64,000 nt of DNA, taken from assembly GCF_016917755.1 (NCBI RefSeq), contig NZ_CP070326.1, forward strand, positions 744,001-808,000. Direction: 5' to 3'. Numbering within the stretch: position 1 is the first letter of the stretch; every line of letters begins with the position of its first letter. Under the pieces are notes generated by a model. That model saw nothing but the letters and a program-made list of their open reading frames with translations. It was not told where the DNA came from and did no database searches. Positions 46,102-55,150 of this stretch are shown here, piece by piece. The DNA is from Streptomyces noursei (GTDB lineage: Bacteria; Actinomycetota; Actinomycetes; Streptomycetales; Streptomycetaceae). The translations under genes were made by a program, and so were the position numbers.

Positions 46102-47178
46102 ATGCGTGACGTCACCGCGACCACCCATGGAAAAAAACACTCGACACTGCCCCGGGTCGTCCATGTCTTTCCCGGGCAGGGCGACTTCGCGGTAAGTCCG
46201 CTGGTTCGAGCACTACGCACTCACACAACCGTACGAAAAGCGGTGCGCGAGGTATTCGAAGAAGCCGAGGAAGTCGGCGAGGAATTCGATATCGGGCCAC
46301 TGGCCAACGCATTGCTGAGCGATGCGCCGCCCACCGGCCGTGAACTCGCCGCCGGAAGTGTCGGCACCCCCCAACTCGCGCTGTTCTGCTCCTCGGTGGC
46401 GGTGCACCGCGCGCTGTGCGCCACCGGCCTGGTGCCCGACCAGGTGCTCGGAGTGAGTTTCGGGGAAATCGCCGCCCTCACCGCGGCCGGTGTGTTCGAG
46501 GTTCCCGAGGGCGCCCGGATCGCCTGTCTGCTGGCCCGTCAACTGGCCCGCTGCGCCGGCGGGATGACGCTGGTCGGCGCCGGAGAGGCCGGCACGGAAG
46601 CCCTGCTGCGCCGGACCGGTTCCCCCGCCCTCGCCCTGGCCTGCGTCAACAGCCCCGAGGAGACCATCGTCAGCGGCCCGCTGCCGGACCTGCGGGCGCT
46701 GGAGGAGACGGCCGCCGGGCAGGGCGTCCCGGCCGCCCGCCTCCGACTGCCGTTCTCCTCCCACCACCCGTCCCTCACCGGTCCCGCGGACGCCTTCGCC
46801 GCCGCGATCGGCCGCCTCGCCCCACGCCCGGCCCGGATTCCCGTGCACTCCGCCGTGCACGGCGGCCCCTACGGCCCCCAGGACGATCTCCGCCGCGGCC
46901 TGGCCGACTGTCTGGTCCGTCCCTTCCGCCTGCCACCGGTGCTCCGCCGGATCAGCACCGCCGGCCACGCCCTGTTCTTCGAGGCGGGCACCGGCCAGGC
47001 ACTGACCCGCAGCATCCAACAGGCCCTGCCGCCCGACGCCGCCTACGCCCACGCGCCGCTCGCCGATCCCGCCTTCCCCTGGCCGCGGCCCGGCGCCCCG
47101 GCCGACCGCCGGCCGGACACCGCCCTCGCCGCCCTCTGGAGCACCGACGATGACCACACGCACGCAACCGCTCGGTGA
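46102..47178 (+). CDS. Free-standing acyltransferase (malonyl-transferase fold), GVSFG type
   Basis: 358 residues from ATG 46102; TTG codons at 46051 and 46054, just after GGAGAGGG, are alternative starts. The fold is FabD-like: HVFPGQGDF near the N-terminus, nucleophile elbow GVSFGEIAAL, the FSSHHP motif with the catalytic His, and ALFFEAGTGQALT at the end. The residue before the nucleophile is Val where GHSxG is normal, so substrate choice or activity may differ from malonyl transfer. It overlaps the next gene by 29 nt. Probably loads the cluster ACP. Confidence 0.85.
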   Translation: MRDVTATTHGKKHSTLPRVVHVFPGQGDFAVSPLVRALRTHTTVRKAVREVFEEAEEVGEEFDIGPLANALLSDAPPTGRELAAGSVGTPQLALFCSSVAVHRALCATGLVPDQVLGVSFGEIAALTAAGVFEVPEGARIACLLARQLARCAGGMTLVGAGEAGTEALLRRTGSPALALACVNSPEETIVSGPLPDLRALEETAAGQGVPAARLRLPFSSHHPSLTGPADAFAAAIGRLAPRPARIPVHSAVHGGPYGPQDDLRRGLADCLVRPFRLPPVLRRISTAGHALFFEAGTGQALTRSIQQALPPDAAYAHAPLADPAFPWPRPGAPADRRPDTALAALWSTDDDHTHATAR

Positions 47179-48988
47179 ACTGGCCGAGATCGTCCACGGT
47201 TCCCGCCCCTACACCCTGCGCAGCCGTCTGCTGACCGCCCTGGCGGCCGACCGCGAGCAGTCCGCCGACGCTCCCGAGGACCGCACCCACCAGGTGCACC
47301 GGCGACTGCGGCTGCTCGCGGACAACCTGCCGCCGGTCGGCGAGCTGTTCCGCAACCCCGAACAACTCGCGGTGCTCAGCGAATGCGCGGCGCTCGTGGA
47401 CCCGCCGCTGTACATGGCCGTCGTCAACCACTACGTGCTCTGCCTGGGTTCCGTCGTCACGCTCACCGACGACCCGGCGGCGCTCGGCCGCCCCTGGCGG
47501 AACCTGACCACCGGCCGCGCCAAAGGCGTCTTCCTGGTGACCGAGATCGGGGACGCCAGCAGCCATCTGGGCACCCGGACCACCGCCCGACTCGACCCCG
47601 ACTCACGGGAGTTCGTGCTCGACACGCCGGTGGCCGGCGCGGCCAAGTTCTCCGGCGTCGGGGGTTTTGGGGTGCCGCAGACCGCCGTGGTGTGCGCCCG
47701 CACCGTGGTCGACGGCATCGACCGTGGGGTGTTCTCGTTCGTCGTGGACCTCACCGACGCCGACGGCCCGCGGCCGGGCGTGGCCCTCTCCCGCAGCCTC
47801 GAAGCGCCGTCCCTGCCGCTGGACTACGCGCTGGTGCGCTTCGACGGTGTCCGGGTCCCATACGCCCAGTGGCTGCGCGACCGGGCGCACATCGACGCGG
47901 ACGGCGCCTTCCACGACCCGCTCGGCGGCCCGGACGCGCGGCTCCAGCGGACCCTTTCGGTGGGCCGGATCCTGTGGGCCACCCTGCCCTCTGCGGTCGC
48001 GACCATGGCCCGCCAGTGTTCCGTATCGGCGCTGCGGTTCTCCGCGCACCGCAGGGCCCACGGCCGACTGGCCCCCGGCGCGAGCGTGCTGGAACTCCGC
48101 AACCAGCAGCACGCGCTGCTCGGGGCGCTCGCCGAGTCGTTCGCCCTGACCTGCGCCGGGCGGACCGCGCGGGAGATCTGGGCCCGGTCGCGCACCGTCC
48201 GCCACGCGGCGGTGCACCGCGCGAACGGGATGACCTTCTCCCCGTGGACCGCCGTCGATCGGCCGCTGGCGGTGCTCAAGGCGGTCACGGTGCGCGGCGC
48301 CGCACGGGTGGCCGCCGAGTGCCAGCACCGCTGCGGGCTCGCCGGCTTCCTGCGCCCCAACCTGCTCGACGGCTACCACGGCTTCGCGCACGCCTTCGAC
48401 ACCGCGGGCGGCGACAGCCACCTGATCCTGCTGGACGCCGGCCGGTCCCTCGTCCAGGAGCGCGGTGCCGGGGCGGGCGGCAGCTTCCCGCGGGCCGACG
48501 TCCCCGCCGACCATCCCGGCTGGTGGCCGGCGGTCGCCCGGGCCCAGGAGAGCCTGCTGCGGGACGAGCTCCACCGCGCCCTCCAACACGGCGTCCGGGC
48601 CGGACGGACCGGACTGGAACTGTGGAACCCGCTGCTGGACGCCGCGCACCGACTCGGCGAGGCATACGGCTCCCGGCTGATCGCGGACGCCCTGGCCGCC
48701 GCCGTCGAAGCCGTCCACGACCCCGAACTCCGCGCGGTGCTAAGCCCGTTGGCAGCGCTCTACGGGGCCGTCGAGGCGCGCCGCCTGGCCGGCGGCCTGC
48801 TCGCCGCGGGCACCCTCGCCCCCGGCACCGTCCGGGCGCTCCCCACGGTGATCGACGGCCTGTGCGACCGCCTGCTGCCCCATCTCCCGCTGCTGTGGGA
48901 GGCGATGGGCGCACCGCCCGGCGCGGCCCCGGCCCCCTTGGGCGCCGACGACTACGCCGCCGCCCTGTACGACTTCCTCGACCGGTGA
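47150..48988 (+). CDS. Acyl-CoA oxidase/dehydrogenase-like flavoprotein
   Basis: 612 residues, the length of peroxisomal-type acyl-CoA oxidases rather than of short acyl-CoA dehydrogenases. N-terminal helical domain, the flavin-binding strand region FLVTEIGDASSHLGT and AAKFSGVGGFGVPQTAVVCAR, the central helical domain with RILWATLPSAVATMARQ, and a long C-terminal helical domain. The expected general-base Glu could not be confirmed. It probably introduces an alpha,beta double bond into an acyl-ACP or acyl-CoA. It is translationally coupled to the acyltransferase and 14 bp before the KAS III gene. Confidence 0.83.
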   Translation: MTTRTQPLGELAEIVHGSRPYTLRSRLLTALAADREQSADAPEDRTHQVHRRLRLLADNLPPVGELFRNPEQLAVLSECAALVDPPLYMAVVNHYVLCLGSVVTLTDDPAALGRPWRNLTTGRAKGVFLVTEIGDASSHLGTRTTARLDPDSREFVLDTPVAGAAKFSGVGGFGVPQTAVVCARTVVDGIDRGVFSFVVDLTDADGPRPGVALSRSLEAPSLPLDYALVRFDGVRVPYAQWLRDRAHIDADGAFHDPLGGPDARLQRTLSVGRILWATLPSAVATMARQCSVSALRFSAHRRAHGRLAPGASVLELRNQQHALLGALAESFALTCAGRTAREIWARSRTVRHAAVHRANGMTFSPWTAVDRPLAVLKAVTVRGAARVAAECQHRCGLAGFLRPNLLDGYHGFAHAFDTAGGDSHLILLDAGRSLVQERGAGAGGSFPRADVPADHPGWWPAVARAQESLLRDELHRALQHGVRAGRTGLELWNPLLDAAHRLGEAYGSRLIADALAAAVEAVHDPELRAVLSPLAALYGAVEARRLAGGLLAAGTLAPGTVRALPTVIDGLCDRLLPHLPLLWEAMGAPPGAAPAPLGADDYAAALYDFLDR

Positions 48989-49002
48989 CCGGAAAGGCCG
49001 TC

Positions 49003-50109
49003 ATGAGTCCGCACTCCTCCCCCGCGCCGCCCATCGGCATCCTCGGCATGGGCACCTACCTCCCGCGCGGCACCCGCAGCAACCACGACATCGCCGCCGC
49101 GGCCGGCGTCACCCCGGAGTGGATCGCCCAGCGCACCGGAGTGCACACCCGGCACGTCGCCGACGCCGACGAGGCCGCCTCCGACCTGGCCGCGGCCGCG
49201 GTGCGCGCCGCGGTGGCCGCCGCCGGCATCGACATCGACCAGCTCGACGTGTTGATCGCCGCCACCTCCACCCCCGACGAGCTGGGTCCCTCCACCGCCT
49301 GCCGCATCCAGGCCCTGACCGGCGCCCGGCACGCCGTGGCACTCGACGTCAGCGCGGCCTGCGCCGGCTGGCTGTTCGCGGCCCGAGTGGCGCACGACTG
49401 GCTGCGCGGCAACGGCGGCGCGCGCTACGCGGCGGTGGTCGGCGTCGAGGCGTACTCCAAGTTCCTGGATCCCACCGACCGGGGCACCGCGGTGCTCTTC
49501 GCCGACGGGGCGGCCGCCGCGGTCCTGGGGCCCGTACCGCACGGTGCCGGATTCAGTGACTTCCGCCTCGGCTCCGACGGCACCGGCGCGCACCACGTCC
49601 TGATCCCCGGCGGCGGCAGCCGCCTCCCCGCCAGCCCCACCACGCTCGGCGAACACCGGCACCACATCCACATGGACGGCCGGGCGGTACGGGACTTCAT
49701 CGTCGAGATCTTCCCCCGGCTCGTCCGCGAGAGCCTGGCCGGCAACGACCTGCGGCTCCAGGACATCGACGCGTTCATCACCCACCAGCCCAACCCGCTG
49801 CTGCTGCGCAACCTCGGCGACCGGATCGGCATCCCGCCCGAGCGCCTGGTCATCGTCGGTGACGAGGTCGGCAACATCGGCGCCGCCAGCGCCCCGTACG
49901 CCCTGGCCAGCGCCGCCGCCCGCGGGCTGCTGCCGCCCGGCGGCCGGATCCTGCTGGCCGTCTTCGGCGCCGGCGTGACCTGGGGCAGCGCCCTGCTGAC
50001 CTGGACCGGCGCGCCCGCCATCCGCATCGCGCCGCTCCGCACCGCCCGCGCCTGCGCACCCTCTTCTTCCCCCTCCAACGTATCCACGCTGCAAAGGAGT
50101 TCCTCATGA
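49003..50109 (+). CDS. Ketoacyl synthase III-like enzyme 1
   Basis: 368 residues, ATG with GGAAAGG upstream. The complete thiolase-fold triad: C120 in SAACAGW, H261 in THQPN and N291 in GNIGAAS. The length and the C-terminal 30-residue tail fit the FabH family. It would start a chain by condensing an acyl-CoA with malonyl-ACP, or act as an acyl-transferring KAS III. It differs clearly from the second KAS III at 50976. Its stop overlaps the reductase ATG (ATGA). Confidence 0.9.
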   Translation: MSPHSSPAPPIGILGMGTYLPRGTRSNHDIAAAAGVTPEWIAQRTGVHTRHVADADEAASDLAAAAVRAAVAAAGIDIDQLDVLIAATSTPDELGPSTACRIQALTGARHAVALDVSAACAGWLFAARVAHDWLRGNGGARYAAVVGVEAYSKFLDPTDRGTAVLFADGAAAAVLGPVPHGAGFSDFRLGSDGTGAHHVLIPGGGSRLPASPTTLGEHRHHIHMDGRAVRDFIVEIFPRLVRESLAGNDLRLQDIDAFITHQPNPLLLRNLGDRIGIPPERLVIVGDEVGNIGAASAPYALASAAARGLLPPGGRILLAVFGAGVTWGSALLTWTGAPAIRIAPLRTARACAPSSSPSNVSTLQRSSS

Positions 50110-50951
50110 CCGCCACGCCCCACGACCCGTTCCGACTCGACGGCGCACGCGCCCTGGTCACCGGCGCCTCCCGGGGCATCGGCAGGGCCACCGCCGTGAC
50201 GCTCGCCCGGGCCGGCGCCGATCTGGCGCTGTCCGCACGGAACCAGGCCGCCCTCAAGGAGACCGCCGCGCTGGTGGAGGACGAGGGGCGCACCGCGGTG
50301 CTGGTCCCCGGCGACCTCGCCGAACCGGGCACCGCGGAGGCCGTGGTGGACGCCGCGGCGAACGCACTGGGCGGACTCGACGTCGTCATCCACAACGCGG
50401 GCGTGCTGCCCGCCCAGGACGACGGCACGCCCACCCTGGTCCCCCTCCAGGACTCCGCGCAGGTCGACTGGGACCACGTCCTGGCGGTCAACCTCAACGC
50501 CACCGCCGCGCTGTGCCGGCGGGCCCACCGGCACCTGACCGCCTCGTCCCGGGCCAGCCTGGTGCTGATGTCCTCGCTGGCCGGGGTCGCCGGCACCCCC
50601 CGGATGGAGGCGTACGGCGCGTCCAAGGCGGCGCAGATCGCGCTGGCCCGCAGCCTGGCGGTCGGCTGGGCACGCGAGGGCATCCGGGTCAACGCCCTGT
50701 GCCCGGGCTGGACCCGCACCGACATGACGTCCTTCGCCTACTCCCTGGAGCCGCTGTCGGAGTGGCTGATGGCGCACGTCCCGTTGGGCCGCTGGGCGGA
50801 GCCGGACGAGATCGCCCGCGCCGCGCTGTTCCTCGCCTCCCCCGCCGCGTCCTACCTCACCGGGCAGGCGCTGGTGCTCGACGGCGGGGTCTCGGTGCCC
50901 GACGGCGGGCTGGCCGGCATCTCCAAACCGCCCTCCCCCTTCACCTCCTGA
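50106..50951 (+). CDS. FabG-like ketoacyl-ACP reductase (SDR)
   Basis: 281 residues with AAGGAG before the ATG. Classical SDR: cofactor loop VTGASRGIGRATA, NAG in VIHNAG, catalytic Ser in LVLMSSLAGVAG, Tyr and Lys in AYGASKAA, and the C-terminal GQALVLDGGVSVPDGG. It should reduce beta-ketoacyl-ACP made by the KAS enzymes. Translationally coupled to KAS III 1. No dehydratase or enoyl reductase gene is present in the cluster. Confidence 0.92.
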   Translation: MTATPHDPFRLDGARALVTGASRGIGRATAVTLARAGADLALSARNQAALKETAALVEDEGRTAVLVPGDLAEPGTAEAVVDAAANALGGLDVVIHNAGVLPAQDDGTPTLVPLQDSAQVDWDHVLAVNLNATAALCRRAHRHLTASSRASLVLMSSLAGVAGTPRMEAYGASKAAQIALARSLAVGWAREGIRVNALCPGWTRTDMTSFAYSLEPLSEWLMAHVPLGRWAEPDEIARAALFLASPAASYLTGQALVLDGGVSVPDGGLAGISKPPSPFTS

Positions 50952-50975
50952 CTCCGCGAATCGAGGACTACCGCC

Positions 50976-52079
50976 ATGACTAGGGTGAGCCCCACAGCCG
51001 TGCTCGACGGCATCGGCAGCTGCCTGCCACCGCGGGTGCTGACCAACGAGGACGTCCGGCGCCGCGGCGTCCTGGACACCAGCGACGAGTGGATCCGTTC
51101 CCGCACCGGCATCGCCCGGCGCCGGGAGGCCGAGGACGACACCAGCACCGGCGACCTCGCGGTGGCCGCGGGCCGGGCCGCCCAGGAATCCGCGCAGGCC
51201 CGCGCCGACCTGGTACTGGTCGCCACCACCACACCGGACCGACGCTGCCCGGCGACCGCACCGGAGGTCGCCCAGCGGCTGGGCCTGGGCACGGTGCCCG
51301 CCTTCGACCTGGCCGCGGTGTGCTCCGGCTTCCTCTACGGCCTCATCGTCGCCACCGCACTGATCCGCACCGGTGTCTGCAGCCGGCCCCTGGTGATCGG
51401 CGCGGAGACCTACTCCCGCATCATCGACCCACTGGACCGGGACACCGCGGTCATCTTCGGCGACGGCGCCGGCGCGGTGCTGCTGCGCGCCGGGGACCGC
51501 GCCGAGCCGGGCGCCGTCGCCGCCACCGACTGGGGCTCCGACGGCGCCGGCAGCGACCTCATCGCGATCGCCGCCGGCGGCGCGCGACTGCCCGACCCGG
51601 CACGACGGTTGTGCCGCGAGGACCACTACTTCCGGATGCGCGGCCGGGAGGTGTACGGGCAGGCGGTGCGCCGGATGTCCGAGTCCTCGCTCGCCGTCCT
51701 GGCCAAGACCGGCTGGCCGCCCTCCGCGGTCGGGGCGTTCATCGGCCACCAGGCCAACCAGCGGATCCTCGACTCGGTCGCCGACCGGGTCGGCATCCCG
51801 TCCCGCCACCGCTACGGCAACCTCCGCGACATCGGCAACACCGCCGCCGCGTCCATCCCGCTGGCCCTCGCCGACACCGCCGCCCAGCACCGGATCCGCC
51901 CCGGCACGCCCACCCTCCTGACCGCCTTCGGCGGCGGACTCACCTGGGCCTCCGCGGCCCTGACCTGGCCCGCCGCCCACCCCCTCGCCCGCCTCCCGGA
52001 ACCCCGCACGACCAGCGCCACGACCCGACCCGCACACCGGAGGAACCCCTCATGGACCCTGTCTACGACCACCTCGTGA
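50976..52079 (+). CDS. Ketoacyl synthase III-like enzyme 2
   Basis: 367 residues. The triad is complete: C116 in AAVCSGFLYG, H258 in GHQANQ and N288 in DIGNTAAASIP, the latter forms closest to true FabH. The N-terminus has SDEWIRSRTGIARRR, the FabH signature for CoA/ACP binding. The last 40 residues are a Pro/Thr-rich tail overlapping the ACP gene. It is probably the priming synthase; the role of the other KAS III could be off-loading or condensation with a different acceptor. Confidence 0.9.
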   Translation: MTRVSPTAVLDGIGSCLPPRVLTNEDVRRRGVLDTSDEWIRSRTGIARRREAEDDTSTGDLAVAAGRAAQESAQARADLVLVATTTPDRRCPATAPEVAQRLGLGTVPAFDLAAVCSGFLYGLIVATALIRTGVCSRPLVIGAETYSRIIDPLDRDTAVIFGDGAGAVLLRAGDRAEPGAVAATDWGSDGAGSDLIAIAAGGARLPDPARRLCREDHYFRMRGREVYGQAVRRMSESSLAVLAKTGWPPSAVGAFIGHQANQRILDSVADRVGIPSRHRYGNLRDIGNTAAASIPLALADTAAQHRIRPGTPTLLTAFGGGLTWASAALTWPAAHPLARLPEPRTTSATTRPAHRRNPSWTLSTTTS

Positions 52080-52324
52080 CCATCCTCACCGACAAGTTCG
52101 AGGTGGACGCCAAGGAGATCCGCCCCGACATCACCCTGGCCGCCCTGGAACTCGACTCGCTCGCCGTCGTCGAGCTCTACGTCACCCTCCAGGAACACTG
52201 GGGCGTCCCGCTGGACGAGGACGACTCCGCCGCGGAACAGACCCTGGAACAGGTGGCACAGGCCGTGACGACCCAGCTGTCCACCGACGGTGCCCCCGCC
52301 GACCGGGGAGGAGCCCCGCGGTGA
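52052..52324 (+). CDS. Acyl carrier protein of the type II cluster
   Basis: 90 residues, ATG inside the KAS III tail with GGAGG upstream (28-nt overlap). The carrier signature is ALELDSLAVVEL with attachment Ser36. The C-terminus is acidic and disordered. It overlaps the KAS II GTG start (GTGA). It carries the growing chain of this cluster. Confidence 0.93.
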   Translation: MDPVYDHLVTILTDKFEVDAKEIRPDITLAALELDSLAVVELYVTLQEHWGVPLDEDDSAAEQTLEQVAQAVTTQLSTDGAPADRGGAPR

Positions 52325-53565
52325 GCACCCCCGCCAACGACGCGGGTCTCGCGGTCACCGGAATCGGCCTGGTCACCCCGGCCGGTTCCGGCACCGCGGC
52401 GACCTGGGACGGGGTCTGCGCCGGCCACGGGACCGCGGCGCCGGACCCGCAACTGGCCGGTCTGCCGGTCGGGTTCTCCTGCCGCGTCCCCGGCTTCGAC
52501 CCGCGCACCCAGGTGCCCGGCGCCCGGCCCTGGCAGTACGACCGCTGCACCCAGTTCGCGCTGGCCGCCGCCCACGAGGCGGTCACCGCGGCCGGGCTGG
52601 ACCCGGCCGCATGGAACGCCGCCCGCGTCGCGATCGTCCTGGGTTCCGCGGCCGGCGGCGTGGGCACCTACGAGGAGCAACTCCGCAAACTCGGCGACGC
52701 CGGCCCCCGGGCCGTCTCGCCCCTCACCCTCCCCGCCTTCCTGCCCAACATGGCCGCCGGGCAGCTGGCCATCGCGCTCAGCGCCCGGGGCCCGGTCCTG
52801 CACACCGCGACGGCCTGCGCGTCGGGCGCCTCCGCGGTGGCGCTGGCCGCGCTGCTGCTGTCCGCCGGTGCCTGCGACATCGCCGTGGCCGGCGGCGCCG
52901 ACGCCATGGTCACGCCGCTGTGCGCCGCCGCCTTCGCCCGCATGGGTGCGCTCTCCCGCCGCCACGACGCCCCCGACCGCGCGTCCCGCCCCTTCGACGC
53001 CGATCGGGACGGGTTCGTGCTCGGCGAGGGCGCGGGCGTACTGGTGCTGGAGCGCGCCGCGGACGCCGCAGCCCGCCGCGCCCCGGTGCAGGCCCGCCTC
53101 GTCGGCCACGGCATCTCCGCCGACGCCCACCACCCGGTGGCCCCCGACCCGGAGGGCCGGGGTCTGCGGCTGGCCGTCCACGAGGCGCTGCGCTCCGCCG
53201 ACGCCACCCCACAGGACATCGACCACATCAACGCCCACGGCACCAGCACCCCCCTCAACGACCGTGCGGAAGCCGCGACGCTGGCCCGACTCTTCGGGGC
53301 CGCGGGGCCCTCGGTGACCTCGACCAAGGGCGTGCTGGGCCACACCATGGGCGCCGCCGGTGCGATCGAGGCCGCACTGACCGCGCTGACCGTCAAACAC
53401 CAACTCGTCCCGCCCACCGCCAACTTCCGGCAGCCCGACCCCGGCGCCCCGGCCCTCGACCTCGTCACCGGCCGCCCCCGCCGCCAGACCATCCGCCTCG
53501 CCCTCAGCAACTCCCTGGGCTTCGGTGGCCATGCCACGGTGCTCGCCTTCCGACCGGCCGCCTGA
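52321..53565 (+). CDS. Ketoacyl synthase II (FabF-like)
   Basis: 414 residues from GTG overlapping the ACP stop. Catalytic residues are all present: C166 in TACASGA, H306 in NAHGTST and H341 in LGHTMGAAG, with the closing NSLGFGGHATVL loop. It is therefore an active elongating synthase, not a chain-length-factor partner; no CLF gene is present. It is the last gene of the cluster, convergent with the caspase operon. Confidence 0.93.
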   Translation: MSTPANDAGLAVTGIGLVTPAGSGTAATWDGVCAGHGTAAPDPQLAGLPVGFSCRVPGFDPRTQVPGARPWQYDRCTQFALAAAHEAVTAAGLDPAAWNAARVAIVLGSAAGGVGTYEEQLRKLGDAGPRAVSPLTLPAFLPNMAAGQLAIALSARGPVLHTATACASGASAVALAALLLSAGACDIAVAGGADAMVTPLCAAAFARMGALSRRHDAPDRASRPFDADRDGFVLGEGAGVLVLERAADAAARRAPVQARLVGHGISADAHHPVAPDPEGRGLRLAVHEALRSADATPQDIDHINAHGTSTPLNDRAEAATLARLFGAAGPSVTSTKGVLGHTMGAAGAIEAALTALTVKHQLVPPTANFRQPDPGAPALDLVTGRPRRQTIRLALSNSLGFGGHATVLAFRPAA

Positions 53566-53612
53566 GACGCCCTCCCGGGGGACTCGTCCGGCAGGGGACG
53601 ACGAGGGACGGC

Positions 53613-54746
53613 CTACGCCCCCGCCTCGCCGACCGCGGGGGCGGGGGCCGCGGCGTCCGCCCGGGCCCGCCAGACCTCCAGGCTCGCGCGGGCCGCCGCC
53701 AGACCCGGGTCGTCCGGCGGGGCCGTCGGCTCCCAGTCGGCGACCACCTCGCGCAGCAGCGCGGACGCGCGCAGCGGATCGCCCGCAGCGCCGATCGCGG
53801 AGGCATGGGCGTGGCGGTAGCGGAAGGTGTCGGGGTCCGTGGGGCCGAGATGGGTTGCGGCGTCGGAGGCGATTGCCGCGAAGCGGGCCGCCGCGTGCCG
53901 CAGTCGGCGGTTGCCGCCCCAGGAGGCCGTTGCCGTAAGCCGCTCCGCGAAGCGGGCGCGGGCGAGCAGGCCGGGGCGGGTGGCCGCCGTGCCGTGGGCG
54001 CGGTTGCGGAACAGGGCCAGGTCGCCGCTGTCGCCGAAGGCCCGTTGCAGGGGCCTGGGGAGACGGGCCGCGGGGAGGCCGACCTCAAGGTGACGGTAGA
54101 GGGTGGTCAGATCGAGGTGCTCGGAACCGTCCGGGACCCCCTCGGCCAGCAGCTCCAGCAAGGCGGCGGTGAAGCCGGTCTGGGCGTATCCCTGCGGAGT
54201 GCGTGCCTTCTTCGAGCGGCCCGCGGCGGTCAGCACATGGACGTCGGCCGCGTGTGGCGCGTCCAGGGCCCGGCCCGCGAAGCAGCAGTCGAGGACCACG
54301 ACCTTGTGCCGGGCCGGGACGGACGCCAGTGCCTGGAAGAGGGCGGTGACCGGCAGCGAGGTGTGCTCCGCGCGGTCCTCGTCGTCCACCGAGCCGGGCA
54401 GCGCCAGGCACAGCCGGTCGCCCTGGGCCCGTACGCCGTGGCCGGCGAAGTAGAAGAGCACCAGGTCGAGCTGGTCCCCGCCGGGGGAGGGCAACAGCCG
54501 CAGCACATCGGCGGGGGTGGGCGGATCGACCCGCGGGTGGACACCACTGGGATCGAACAGGCCGTACGGGCCGGTCAGTTCGGTGGCCAGCGCGGTGACG
54601 CTGGCCGCTGCCTGCGGGAGTTGCGGCAGGGTGCTGGGCACGACCTGGGTGGCGGTGCCGATCAGTACGGCGGCCGACCGCCCCGGGGCGGGGACGATCG
54701 GCGGCCAGGGCGGCGGCTGCGCCCGGGAGTGCTGCTCAGTTGGCAT
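53613..54746 (-). CDS. Caspase-like protease (effector)
   Basis: 377 residues. The N-terminal two-thirds is a caspase/metacaspase-like fold: AAVLIGTA strand, LVLFYFAGHG with catalytic H103, and VVVLDCCFAG with D153 and C154-C155 (the second Cys fits the nucleophile). From about 235 on a helical, TPR-like C-terminal region follows (LRHAAARFAAIASDAATHLG, ALLREVVADW). It overlaps the EACC1 gene by 11 nt. Family knowledge: caspase-fold effectors joined to EACC1 belong to actinobacterial biological-conflict systems. Substrate and trigger unknown. Confidence 0.88.
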   Translation of the reverse strand: MPTEQHSRAQPPPWPPIVPAPGRSAAVLIGTATQVVPSTLPQLPQAAASVTALATELTGPYGLFDPSGVHPRVDPPTPADVLRLLPSPGGDQLDLVLFYFAGHGVRAQGDRLCLALPGSVDDEDRAEHTSLPVTALFQALASVPARHKVVVLDCCFAGRALDAPHAADVHVLTAAGRSKKARTPQGYAQTGFTAALLELLAEGVPDGSEHLDLTTLYRHLEVGLPAARLPRPLQRAFGDSGDLALFRNRAHGTAATRPGLLARARFAERLTATASWGGNRRLRHAAARFAAIASDAATHLGPTDPDTFRYRHAHASAIGAAGDPLRASALLREVVADWEPTAPPDDPGLAAARASLEVWRARADAAAPAPAVGEAGA

Positions 54747-55116
54747 CGCCGGAGCCCGGTTCGAGGAACCGGCGCAGCTGTTCCTCCACCGCGGCGGCGT
54801 CCCGCGGGTCGGTCGCCGACAGCTCGATGTGGGTGCCGTCCGGCCGGGTCACCTTCAGGCTGACGCTCCGGTTCCGGAACCGCTGGCCGACCCATACGCC
54901 GACGGCGGCGACCAGCGCGTCCAGCACCGGCCCCGCGGCGTTCAGCACCTCGGCGGCGTCCGCGAGGCCGCCCTGCTCCCCGGGCGCGGGCGGGACCATC
55001 CGCAGCCGTGCCGCGCCGCTGAGGTCCTCGTCGTCGTTCAGCCAGCGGGCGAGGGACCGGGCCAGGTCGTCGGCCTCGTCGGCCGGCGCGTCGAAGGTGA
55101 AGGTGAGGGGTTGCAC
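54736..55116 (-). CDS. Effector-associated constant component EACC1
   Basis: 126 residues from GTG. A helical N-terminus with ADDLARSLARWLNDDEDL, then a hydrophobic helix AAGPVLDALVAAVGVWVG, and the strand signature SVSLKVTRPDGTHIELSATD with an amphipathic C-terminal helix AAVEEQLRRFLEPG, the pattern of the EACC1 family, which accompanies caspase, trypsin and other effectors in conflict systems. It may recruit or restrain the caspase. Overlaps the caspase gene (11 nt). Confidence 0.83.
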   Translation of the reverse strand: MQPLTFTFDAPADEADDLARSLARWLNDDEDLSGAARLRMVPPAPGEQGGLADAAEVLNAAGPVLDALVAAVGVWVGQRFRNRSVSLKVTRPDGTHIELSATDPRDAAAVEEQLRRFLEPGSGDAN

Positions 55117-55150
55117 AGGGGTCTCCAAGGGGCCTAGAGGCAGGGCGAGT

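Noticed and set aside
52321..53565. KS-alpha of an aromatic type II PKS
   Set aside because: No chain-length factor, cyclase or aromatase accompanies it; the sequence is FabF-like and the neighbours are fatty-acid type.
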